A DNA stretch of 64,000 nt, taken from NCBI GenBank assembly GCA_901538445.1, contig LR594584.1, positions 1,887,111-1,951,110 of the forward strand, written 5' to 3'. The notes below the pieces were generated by a model. It did not search any database. It was not told the DNA's origin and saw only the letters and a list, made by a program, of their open reading frames with translations. Shown piece by piece: positions 17,212 to 24,732 of the stretch. Each line of letters begins with the position of its first letter. Within the stretch, counting starts at the first letter, position 1. The stretch comes from Gemmataceae bacterium. Lineage in GTDB: Bacteria > Planctomycetota > Planctomycetia > Gemmatales > Gemmataceae. The position numbers and the translations under genes are program-made.

Positions 17212-19206
17212 TTAGTTGCTGGACTTGGTTGAGGCGAGGGACGCCAGTTGGGTCTGGAGCCCCTTGAGGTTGTTAACCGCGCTCTCCATCGCGGCGAACT
17301 GCTTCGTGAGCTGGTCGGACTTCGCCTGGAGGGTGGCGTTCTGCTTGGTGATCGTCTTGCCGAGGTCGTCGATCCGGCTCTGGAACGTGGCGTTGACCGA
17401 CTGGAGCCGCCCGTCCTTCGCGTTCAGGTACTTGTTCAGGACCGTGTTCAACCGGGAACCCAGCCCCTGGCTGACGGTGACGGCTGCCGATGTCGGGTCG
17501 CTCGTGGTCGCGTTCACCCGCAGGCCGTCCGTGTTGGCGTTGCCGGCGTTGCCCGCGAGCGTCTGCCCCGCGCCGGTCGCCGCCTCGGTCGTCCCGTTCA
17601 CGGTGAAGGTGCCGACCACGTCGGTCCCCTTCGCGGTTTCGGTCCCGGTGAACCCGAGCGCCCCCAGCGCGCCGCCGCCCGCGAACCCGACGGTCGAAGT
17701 CGAACCGTACTGCTGGGACGTGATCTGGAACCTCCCGCCCCCGTCGCGGCCCACCGTGACCCGGTTCCCGTTGAGGGCCGCGTTGGCGTTGATCTGCTGC
17801 TGGATGATGGCGACCAGTTCGTCGGGCGCGTAGTTCCCGGTGGGGATGCTGATGTCGCTCGACGCCAACCCGTTCAGCTTCAGGAGCAGCGAGTTGTTCG
17901 GCGGGTTGATCGAGATAATCGCCGCGGGCGGGCCGGACGCGGTGACCGTCGCCCGCGTCGCCGGGGCGGTGACCTGCACCCCGAACCCACCGGCCCCGGA
18001 CGGCTTGGTCTTGTCCGTCCCGAACGCGAACTGGACGCCGGGGTTGTCCGACGTGCCGGACAGGGCGAACAGCTTCTTCAGGTCCCCGACGCTGGCCCCG
18101 GTCTGCCCGCTCAGGGCGCGGTCGAGTTTGCCCTGGTCCAGTGCGAGGGTGCCGTCTTGCTTGAACGACAAACCGACCGAGGACAGCCGGTTGGCCGCGG
18201 AGCCGAGCCCGGGGATGGTCGTCGAGATGGCAGCCGCGAGATCGTTCCGGAGGGCCGCGGCGTCGTTGTTGCCGAGCAGAACGCCGGCCGTTTGGGTCGA
18301 GGCGTCGAACCGCGACTGGTCGTTGATGAACCCGACCGCGGCGTTGTACGAGGTCACGAAGTCTTGCAGCGACTTGGACAGCGAGTCGGTGTCGGTCGCG
18401 ACCGAGAGCGTGACCGGCTTCGTGGGGTTGGCGGAGAGCAGGTTCAGGCTCACGCCCGGGATCAGCCCGTTGACCTGGTTGCTCGCGCTGTTCACGGCGA
18501 TCGCACCGGCCCCGCTCCCGAGGGTGACCGTGGCGTCCGACGCGGCCTGAACCGTCCGGGCGGTCGGGTTGATGCTGGCCCCGCTCCCGGTCGTGAGGTT
18601 GTTGGTCACGCTGATCGTGTTCGAGGCGCCGGTTTGCGTCGAATTGAGCACCAGCCGGTACGGGGCGGCGGTCCCGTCGTTGATGACCGCCGCCCGGACG
18701 TCCCCCTGGGCCGTGTTGATCGCGTCCGCGAGCCCCTGAAGCGTGTTGTTGCGCGAGTCGATGGTGACCGTCGTGGCGGCCCGCGAGCCGACCTGGATCG
18801 CGAGCGTGCCCTGCTTGATCTGCGCGTTCGGGTCCGCGTACCCGTCGGACGACACCTGGGCCGCCTGCGCGAGCGACCCGATGGTGAGCGAGTACGTGCC
18901 GGGGACGGCCGCGGTGCCCGCGGCCGCGGAGAGGGCCGTCGAGTCGGACGTGGTCGCCTTCCGGGCGTCGAACGCGCCGCCGGCGGACCGGGCCAGCCCG
19001 GCCGTCTTCGACTGGAGGTCGAACAGCTTGGCCTGGAGTTGGACGAACGTCGTCTGCTTGGTGGTGAGGTCGGCTTGTTGAGCCTTGAGACTGTCGATCT
19101 TGCTCTGGTTGATCTTGTTCAGCCCGTCGATGATCTTGGCGGTGTCGATGCCGGTGGCGAGGCCGGTGAAGTTCAAGCCGTTCGAGTTCACGCCGCTGAC
19201 GGCCAC
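17212..19206 (-). CDS. fliD: Flagellar filament cap protein FliD
   Basis: The 664-residue protein has the HAP2 N-terminal domain: NFTGLATGIDTAKIIDGLNK, then a coiled-coil K-I-D-S-L-K-A-Q-Q-A-D-L. The middle contains repeated Ala/Gly/Thr/Asn-rich beta domains, and the HAP2 C-terminal region ends in a coiled coil (FQSRIDDLGKTITKQNATLQ). FliD forms the cap under which flagellin polymerises. It is longer than the roughly 470-residue enterobacterial FliD, mainly by inserted surface domains. fliS follows 12 bp after its stop. Confidence 0.93.
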   Translation of the reverse strand: MAVSGVNSNGLNFTGLATGIDTAKIIDGLNKINQSKIDSLKAQQADLTTKQTTFVQLQAKLFDLQSKTAGLARSAGGAFDARKATTSDSTALSAAAGTAAVPGTYSLTIGSLAQAAQVSSDGYADPNAQIKQGTLAIQVGSRAATTVTIDSRNNTLQGLADAINTAQGDVRAAVINDGTAAPYRLVLNSTQTGASNTISVTNNLTTGSGASINPTARTVQAASDATVTLGSGAGAIAVNSASNQVNGLIPGVSLNLLSANPTKPVTLSVATDTDSLSKSLQDFVTSYNAAVGFINDQSRFDASTQTAGVLLGNNDAAALRNDLAAAISTTIPGLGSAANRLSSVGLSFKQDGTLALDQGKLDRALSGQTGASVGDLKKLFALSGTSDNPGVQFAFGTDKTKPSGAGGFGVQVTAPATRATVTASGPPAAIISINPPNNSLLLKLNGLASSDISIPTGNYAPDELVAIIQQQINANAALNGNRVTVGRDGGGRFQITSQQYGSTSTVGFAGGGALGALGFTGTETAKGTDVVGTFTVNGTTEAATGAGQTLAGNAGNANTDGLRVNATTSDPTSAAVTVSQGLGSRLNTVLNKYLNAKDGRLQSVNATFQSRIDDLGKTITKQNATLQAKSDQLTKQFAAMESAVNNLKGLQTQLASLASTKSSN

Positions 19207-19246
19207 GGGTCACCTCTGTGCTGAGGGGGGAACGTGAACGGGAGGG

Positions 19247-19286
19247 GCGGGGTGCGGAACGCTCGCTTCGACGTTCCGCACCCCGC
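19247..19286 (-). terminator. Strong hairpin downstream of fliC
   Basis: A 15-bp perfect stem (GCGGGGTGCGGAACG pairing with its complement at 19272-19286) with a 10-nt loop sits 10 bp after the fliC stop and before fliD. There is no U-tract on the minus strand, so it may end transcription with help or protect the abundant flagellin mRNA 3' end. Confidence 0.6.
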
Positions 19287-19295
19287 AGGGTTCGA

Positions 19296-20786
19296 TCAAC
19301 CGCGGAGCAACTGGGCGACGAGCTGGGTCGTCTGGTTGGCGTTGCCGAGCACCGTCGAGCCGGCCTGCACCTGGGTCTGGAGGCGGGTGAAGTTGGCGAT
19401 TTCCGAGGCGAAGTCCGTGTCGCGAATCACCGACTCTGCCGAGACGGTGTTCTGGAGCGTCGCCGACAGGTTCCGCGAGTTGGACTCCAGGGTGTTCGAC
19501 TGGAACGCCCCGAGCTTACCCCGCAGGTTGGACACCTGGCTGATGGCCGCGTCCACCACCTTGATCGCGTCCTGCGCCCCGTTCTGGCTGGTGACGTCGA
19601 TCTTGCTCAGGTCGGTGGTGTTGGCGTTGTTGAGGCCGGTGACGCCGACGGCCAGGTCGGTCGATTTGGCGCTGTCGAAGGAAATCTTGGCGGTTTCGTT
19701 CGCGTTCGCACCGATCTGGAACACCAGGGCGTTGTCGGTGACGGCGATCGTGGACACCGAGGTGGCCGCGGCGGCCGCACCGTTGGCCACGTCGATGCTG
19801 AAGCTCGGGCCGTTGGTGCCGCCGAACTTGATCTCGTTGTTGAGCCCGCCCGCACCGGCCGTGGCGGTGATGACCGAGGCCGTCCCGCCGTTGAGTTGCA
19901 CGTTGGCCGTCAGCGCCACGCCGGCCGCGGTGGTGTCCGCACCGGTCAGCCCGGTGACCGCTTCGACGTTCGCGTTGCCGCTGGCCGAGACGGCTGCCGA
20001 GCCGAGGATGTTGCTGCGGATGCGGATCGCACCGGCCGTCGAATCGACGACGAACTTGCCCTTGCCGCCGCCCTGGCTGGTGGCGTCGTCGAGCGCCTTC
20101 TGGACCTTCACGATCGACGTGCTCAGGTCGTCGCCGACATCGAGGGCGACGCCGACCGTACCGGTCAACCCGCCGCCGGCCACGGTGAGCGACGCGGCGG
20201 ACGTCACGGTGCCGGCCCCGGCCACGGTCCCGGCCACGCTGCCGCCGGTGGCCGAGGTGTTCAGCGTGACGGTGTACGACCCGGGCGCCGTCTGGCTGCC
20301 GGTCTTGATCGCCGACACGCCCGCGTTGTTGGCCCCGGACACCTTGCCCGCGATCGAGGCGCTGCCGTCGAGCAGGTTCTTGGTGCCGAACTTGGTGTTC
20401 TTGGCGATCGTGTCGATGGTGCTGAGGGCGTTGGTGATTTCGGCCTGGTTGGCGGCCAGGGCGTTGGTGTCGTTGACGCCGGAGTTGGCCGAGTCGAGGG
20501 CCAGCCCGCGGACCTTGGTGAGCAGGCTGTTCACCTCGTTCAGCGCCCCTTCGCCCGTCTGCACCACCGACACGGCCTTGTTCGTGTTGTCGATCGCGGT
20601 CTGGAGGCCGGCGATCTGGGCCCGCTGCTGTTCCGAGATCACCAGGGCGGCCGGGCCGTCGGCACCGCGGTTCACCTTCAGACCGGTGGACAGCCGCTCC
20701 AGCGACTTCGACAGGTTGCCGCTGGTCTTGTTCAGGCTCTGCTGGGCGTTGAGTGAGGACGTGTTGTTGACGATCGACAGCGCCAT
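19296..20786 (-). CDS. fliC: Flagellin FliC
   Basis: The 496-residue protein has the conserved flagellin N-terminus (NNTSSLNAQQSLNKTSGNLS, then L-E-R-L-S-T-G-L-K-V-N) and C-terminus (VIRDTDFASEIANFTRLQTQ, ending Q-L-V-A-Q-L-L-R-G). Residues about 150-400 form a variable Gly/Ala/Thr/Val-rich surface domain. GGGAG lies 7 nt before the ATG. It is alone in its transcription unit, with 218 bp of non-coding DNA upstream and a strong hairpin downstream, as expected for a highly expressed filament gene. Its partners FliD (cap) and FliS (chaperone) are next to it. Confidence 0.96.
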   Translation of the reverse strand: MALSIVNNTSSLNAQQSLNKTSGNLSKSLERLSTGLKVNRGADGPAALVISEQQRAQIAGLQTAIDNTNKAVSVVQTGEGALNEVNSLLTKVRGLALDSANSGVNDTNALAANQAEITNALSTIDTIAKNTKFGTKNLLDGSASIAGKVSGANNAGVSAIKTGSQTAPGSYTVTLNTSATGGSVAGTVAGAGTVTSAASLTVAGGGLTGTVGVALDVGDDLSTSIVKVQKALDDATSQGGGKGKFVVDSTAGAIRIRSNILGSAAVSASGNANVEAVTGLTGADTTAAGVALTANVQLNGGTASVITATAGAGGLNNEIKFGGTNGPSFSIDVANGAAAAATSVSTIAVTDNALVFQIGANANETAKISFDSAKSTDLAVGVTGLNNANTTDLSKIDVTSQNGAQDAIKVVDAAISQVSNLRGKLGAFQSNTLESNSRNLSATLQNTVSAESVIRDTDFASEIANFTRLQTQVQAGSTVLGNANQTTQLVAQLLRG

Positions 20787-21004
20787 GTGGGGACTCCCGC
20801 TGGGTGGTGTGTTTCAGGCGGTCGGCGTGTCCGGCCACCCGCACAGGGTTATCGAAGTCACGTGCCGAGATTTGCCGCTGTCCTTTGTGCGGTTGAAAAA
20901 TGTCGCGGGCGGATGTGGTGTGTTCGGTGGCAGGAACCGGGGCCGGCCCCGAGCAACCGGGGGCCGGCGGCCTCGAGCGGGCACGGGTTCATCTCCTATC
21001 GGGC

Positions 21005-21325
21005 TCAAACCCCGGGTTCCGAACGGACCTCGCTCGCCGTGCCGTGCCCCGCCGGGAGGGGCCCGACGAGGGACCACGAAGCGAGTTGCTCCAGTGGGGC
21101 GATCGTGACCCCGAACGCCCAGAACTCGACCGCCCCGTAACCCGGGGGCACCGGCAACCCGATCTCCTCCGTGTAGTCCGCGTCGGCCACCGCCCGGCAC
21201 CGCCAGCCGCCGGCGCGGTCCGGACGGAAGAGGCCGCCGCACGCGCCGGCCGGTGCGGCGAACTCCGTCCCGATCGGAACCGAGCGCCACCAGGCCGTCA
21301 ACGCATCGAGGGGCAGCGGGTCCAT
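21005..21325 (-). CDS. Hypothetical protein
   Basis: A 106-residue protein is proposed from ATG 21325 (MDPLPLDALTAWWRSVPIGT). It contains three spaced aromatic/Gly-rich stretches (GGLFRPDRAGGWRCRAVADA, PPGYGAVEFWAFGVTIAPLE) that look like a small beta-rich domain. The frame is open for another 130 residues upstream, but that part has the basic, cysteine-rich look of shadow translation. No clear Shine-Dalgarno is visible. No family is recognised. It lies alone between fliC and the IS630-type element. Confidence 0.45.
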   Translation of the reverse strand: MDPLPLDALTAWWRSVPIGTEFAAPAGACGGLFRPDRAGGWRCRAVADADYTEEIGLPVPPGYGAVEFWAFGVTIAPLEQLASWSLVGPLPAGHGTASEVRSEPGV

Positions 21326-21890
21326 CAAGCGGGCGTCTCGGTGCGACTCTTTCTCGTCCCACCGCGAGGGAGGAACAGTTCCGGGGGTCGCGCCCGGGAA
21401 CGGTTCGCCGCCGAAATGCACGCCGCGTGCCGGACCGGGGCACGGGTCCGAAGCCCTTGGTGCGTGTGGTGCAATCACCAACCCCACGTCCGGACACTGT
21501 GACGGGTTCGGGCGCCGCGTGGTCGGTTCTGCACACCAGGTGCGCGAACCCGCACAGTGCGCTCGGGGTCCAACGGACCCAGGCCGCTGCCGCGTTCGCG
21601 AGGCCCAGAATTGACACAGCCGCAAGCCGGGTTTCGCCGTTCCGGGCGCATTTTGGGGTCGCGGCCTGCGGCTGGTCCGATCCTTGCCTTCCCGTCGCAC
21701 CGACACCCGCGGCATCGTTCCGGCCGAACAGCGTTGGGCGGAGCGGATCGAGGCCGTGTCGCGAGCCTCCCTCTCCCGAGCTGTCCCGTGACCTTGACCG
21801 CAACTTGCGCCCGGTGTGCCTGCGCGTTCACGTTCGAAACCGCACGGGTGTCGGCGCGGCGGGTGAGCAGGTCCCCGTGATCCTGTCCCC
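21326..21890. other. Stretch with no supportable gene
   Basis: About 565 bp between the hypothetical gene and the insertion sequence. All open frames here have biased, Arg/Pro/Ala-rich composition without family-like motifs, and no tRNA or strong hairpin was seen. It may be eroded remains of the older mobile element whose integrase relic lies to the right. Confidence 0.4.
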
Positions 21891-23049
21891 TAGTGGTTCA
21901 CCACGGCTGATTTGTCTGTTTCGATCACCGGGTAGAGCCGTTTCAGCCTCGTTCTTGCGTCGGTCGTCGTGAACTGCCAATCGGCTGCGACAGCGGCAGC
22001 ATTGCGATCCCGCTCCCAGGAAGCCACCTCTCGCCTCAAGGTTTCCATGTCGGGGATGCGGCGATCCAGACACTGCCGGGCCAGAACACTCAGCTCGCAC
22101 TCGGCCACGTTCAGCCACGACCCGTGTTTGGGCGTGTAGTGCCACTCCAACCGCTCGCACAACCGCCGGGCCTCAGCCGCCTCGAATGCCTGGTAGAGCG
22201 AGGCCGGTGTGTGGGTGGATAAGTTGTCCAGCACCAGCACCACCTTCTCGGCGTCCGGGTACTGCTCATCCACCAACCGTCGGACGAAGCGGGCGAAGTC
22301 CACGCTCGTCTTTCGCTCCGTGACCTCCACGTGCCGCCGCCCGGCCAGAGGCTCGAACGCCAGGAATAGGTTGACCACACCAGCCCGGACGTACTCGTGA
22401 TCGACCTTCGCCACGGAGCCGGGGCGGATCGGCAGTGGCTCCCGAGTGTCTCCGATGAGTTGCTTACCACCCTCGTCGACGCACACCACGGGGCGGGTGT
22501 CGTCGGGCGGCCGGTGGTACACGGCCAGCACGTCTTCCATGTTCGCCACGAACGCGGCGTTGGCCTTCGGCGGGATCACCCACTGCTGCTTGAGCCACGG
22601 CTTGATGTCGTTTTTTTCAGCGTCCGCCGAACCGTCTCGTCGGAGACGGCATCCACCACCCGCAGCTCGACGAGGCGGTCGGCCAACAGTTGCAATGTCC
22701 ACCGCCCACGACCGTCCGGGGCTGGGGAGCACGCCAGGGCAACGAGTCGGGCTTCCTGTTCGCCGTCCAGCTTCCGGTATCGTCGCCCGGTCGGTTTCTT
22801 CCGATGCACGGCCGCATCCAACCCGCCCTCTGCAAATGCCTTGCGGATGCGGGCGACGGTCCGGACACCACAGCCGAGGGCCGTTGCAATTGCTTCGTCG
22901 CCCAAGCCAGGCCCATCGGCGTCGGCCTTGAGCAGGACCTGGGCGTGAGTGAGGACGCGGGCCGGGTGCGTACCCGTTCGGACCAGCCGGACGAGCCGTT
23001 GGCGTTCGTCGGTGGTCAGGCGGACGACATGCTTGGGCTTCCGTGACAC
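21890..23049 (-). CDS. IS630-family transposase, joined by -1 frameshift
   Basis: Frame 1 starts at GTG 23049, which has GGAGGAG 6 nt upstream. It encodes a helix-turn-helix domain (RLVRLVRTGTHPARVLTHAQ, GDEAIATALGCGVRTVARIR) and runs to a run of seven A (complement of 22611-22617). A -1 shift there continues into frame 2 as KNDIKPWLKQQWVIPPKANA and the DDE catalytic domain: Asp in VVCVDEGGKQ, Asp in VLVLDNLSTHT, Glu in SWLNVAECEL. The fused protein is about 385 residues. Programmed frameshifting is known in IS630 elements. A one-base mutation would look the same, but all catalytic residues are kept. The TAG stop includes the flanking TA. Confidence 0.82.
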
Positions 23050-23110
23050 GAGATCTCCTCCAAGGGTGGAGGAGACCTTACGGAATGCCAAATGAAATGT
23101 GGTGGACCAC
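21893..23110 (-). mobile_element. IS630-family insertion sequence
   Basis: The 1218-bp element is bounded by 12-bp terminal inverted repeats, GTGGTTCACCAC at the left and the complement of GTGGTCCACCAC at the right (one mismatch), with weaker similarity inward. Both ends are flanked by TA (21891-21892 and 23111-23112), the target duplication typical of IS630/Tc1-mariner elements. It encodes one transposase in two overlapping frames. The right end interrupts a helix-turn-helix frame of the older element, so the IS arrived after that element. Confidence 0.9.
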
Positions 23111-23113
23111 TAG

Positions 23114-23269
23114 CGACTCGCCAAGCTGGTCGGGCCGAGCACCAAGACCATCTACGACTGGATGGCCAAGGGCCGTCTCGATGGCACGTATCGCAAGCGC
23201 GACGAGCACGCGCCGTTCTGGCGCGACCGCGCGTTCGACCTCATCTTCAACGGAAGCGAGTGGACCTGA
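23114..23269 (+). pseudogene. Truncated helix-turn-helix gene, 5' end removed by the IS
   Basis: Directly after the IS630 end the plus frame reads RLAKLVGPSTKTIYDWMAKG followed by R-L-D-G-T-Y, a MerR/excisionase-type DNA-binding helix pair, and ends in TGA 51 codons later. No start codon remains, because the insertion sequence occupies its 5' part. The stop overlaps the ATG of the integrase relic (TGATG), showing that the two were an operon, as is usual for excisionase-integrase pairs. Confidence 0.6.
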
Positions 23270-23779
23270 TGCGAGACGATCCGAACCGCGTCCGCGTGGG
23301 AGACCGGGTGACCATCTACCCGCGCGGCGCGAAGCAGCCCCGAGTGGCCGACTTCTGACAGAACGGCACCCACAAGAAGCAACCCCTCAAGACGGCCAAC
23401 AAGAAGGTGGCAATCGAACGGGCGGTCAAGCTCGCGGCTGCCCTCATCTGGGGGAGGTCCCAGGCCCCGCCGCCGGGCTTAACAGTCCAGCAGACGGCCG
23501 ACGACTACATCGCAGTCCTCCGCACCGGGGATCGGGCCAAGAAGACGCTCGTGGAGTACCGCTGGGTGTTCGACCTGTTCATCGGGTACGGTGAACGCCC
23601 GCACCCCACAGCGGGTGATCGACACCTGGCTGGGGCACCGGTCGGACAAGAGCATGGCGGCCGTGTGCTACCGGCTGGGGGACGAGGACTCCCAGTCGTT
23701 CATAGCGAAGGTCCCGTTCGGGACCGGCAAGCCGGCGGCGGACATCGGCACGGAGGACGGGAAAGGAACGGATTCGTGA
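23269..23779 (+). pseudogene. Decayed tyrosine integrase of an older element
   Basis: Starting at ATG 23269, the N-terminal part reads DRVTIYPRGAKQPRVADF, is stopped by an in-frame TGA (23356-23358), then continues as THKKQPLKTANKKVAIERAV and a SAM-like core-binding segment (TVQQTADDYIAVLRTGDRAK). After about 23588 it jumps to another frame with the integrase C-terminus TWLGHRSDKSMAAVCYRLGD. The catalytic centre with the first Arg and HxxR is missing. So there is a nonsense mutation plus a deletion/frameshift. It points toward the tRNA-Ser fragment at 23919 exactly as the intact integrase points toward the full tRNA, implying an earlier integration at the same site. Confidence 0.75.
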
Positions 23780-23890
23780 TCGGGGTGTCGCTGCTGGTTG
23801 GTTGCGGTTGGTGCTGGGGGGCTCCCCTGGACAAAACCGGGACAAGTGGGGTGCGAGCGGCGGGGGTGCATGCGAACCCCCTGGAAAACC

Positions 23891-23914
23891 AAGAGCCCGC
23901 GGGTGCGGGCTCTT
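23891..23914. terminator. Hairpin before the left attachment site
   Basis: A perfect 10-bp stem (AAGAGCCCGC with its complement, loop GGGT) lies after the integrase relic and 4 bp before the 61-bp repeat. The intact integrase has an analogous hairpin at 44482-44499 in the same position relative to the tRNA. Confidence 0.6.
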
Positions 23915-23918
23915 GTCG

Positions 23919-23979
23919 AGCGGAGAGGGAGGGATTCGAACCCTCGTTACCCTTGCGGGTAAATCAGTTTTCGAGACTG
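23919..23979. repeat. Left attachment site (attL), tRNA-Ser 3' fragment
   Basis: This 61-bp sequence is identical to 44505-44565, the 3' part of the tRNA-Ser(CGA) gene from the anticodon stem onward plus 2 bp. Identity breaks at both edges (23918 G against T at 44504; 23980 G against A at 44566). It is a partial tRNA copy, not a functional gene. With the right copy it marks the ends of the 20.6-kb element. Confidence 0.9.
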
Positions 23980-24035
23980 GTTGTGACCATCGCGGTAAGC
24001 TGGAATTTTTAGGATATCACGGCATCAACCGGCTT

Positions 24036-24055
24036 GGTTACACGCCGGGTTACAC
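24036..24055 (+). promoter_or_regulatory. Paired GGTTACAC motif, candidate integrase arm site
   Basis: GGTTACAC occurs twice with a 4-nt spacer (12-bp period), 56 bp inside the left repeat. The same pair with the same spacing and orientation lies at 44379-44398 inside the right end. Tyrosine integrases bind short direct repeats in the arms of attP, and in the circular form these pairs would flank the core on both sides. Confidence 0.5.
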
Positions 24056-24234
24056 AAGACCCTCCACCTCGTGTCGCGTCCAAACGCATTCGCTGAGGGA
24101 AATGCGACACAAAGTGACCAAATTCCTACCGTCCGCTTGAGACATTTCGGTCCTCGTTATCGATCACGACAGCGGGTACACCACGTCGGCCGTACCCGAT
24201 CTCCAACAGCGCCCTTATGGGCGCAGGGTGTTGC

Positions 24235-24603
24235 ATGTCGAAGTTTGTCATGGCGGGGGTTCTGGCGTCGATCCTGTGCGGTGCTGCGACCGCCGGCGAG
24301 GTGATCGTTCCGAACGACACGACTCCATTCAAGGTCACCGAGGGTGACACGGTCCGCATTGTCGCTGACGGCATCGCGGGAACGCAGGTGAAGGTGAAGG
24401 TCACCGGCCCGGCAAAAGAAGAGGTCCGCCGCGTCGTCCCTTACAGCAAGGGGAAGCCGCTCATCGGACCGGGTAACCACGAGGTCGACGTGAAGCCGAC
24501 CGGCAAGGGCAAGGTGACGGTTGAAGTCACCATCACCCCGCCGAACGGACCTGCTAAGACAGAGAAGTACGAGTTCGAGGTCGAGGCCAAGGACGCGAAG
24601 TAA
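24235..24603 (+). CDS. Small secreted protein, unknown function
   Basis: The protein has 122 residues from ATG 24235 (AGGG upstream); an in-frame start six codons earlier is possible. It has a signal peptide (about 1-20, FVMAGVLASILCGAATAGE) and a single Lys/Thr/Val-rich beta-sandwich-like domain: FKVTEGDTVRIVADG, GTQVKVKVTGPAKEEV, KVTVEVTITPPNGPAKTEKY. It resembles exported Ig-like or pilin-like folds, but no family is assigned. It is the first gene inside the left end of the element and has its own hairpin downstream. Confidence 0.6.
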   Translation: MSKFVMAGVLASILCGAATAGEVIVPNDTTPFKVTEGDTVRIVADGIAGTQVKVKVTGPAKEEVRRVVPYSKGKPLIGPGNHEVDVKPTGKGKVTVEVTITPPNGPAKTEKYEFEVEAKDAK

Positions 24604-24632
24604 GTTGTCGAGAAGTCATAGATAAACCCGGA

Positions 24633-24656
24633 GCCGCTCGCGCACGTTCGAGCGGC
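24633..24656 (+). terminator. Hairpin after the small secreted gene
   Basis: An 8-bp stem GCCGCTCG/CGAGCGGC with an 8-nt loop, 30 bp after the stop at 24603 and between two convergent genes. Confidence 0.45.
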
Positions 24657-24732
24657 CCGCCCTGCTCTCAACAACCGTGCCGGTTCGCTGCAGGCGGTCT
24701 ACTCGGGACAACCCGTGACTCAGGATCGGGAA

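Noticed and set aside
20787-20900. Sigma-54-like promoter upstream of fliC (CGGCACG with a TTCG-type second block on the minus strand)
   Set aside because: The -12 GC dinucleotide is not in place and the -24 GG context has a mismatch, so it is not good enough to call.
23407-24012. Open plus frame running through the integrase relic into the tRNA fragment as one 201-residue protein
   Set aside because: Only its first part is integrase-like; after about 23588 the real C-terminus continues in another frame, and the end crosses attL.
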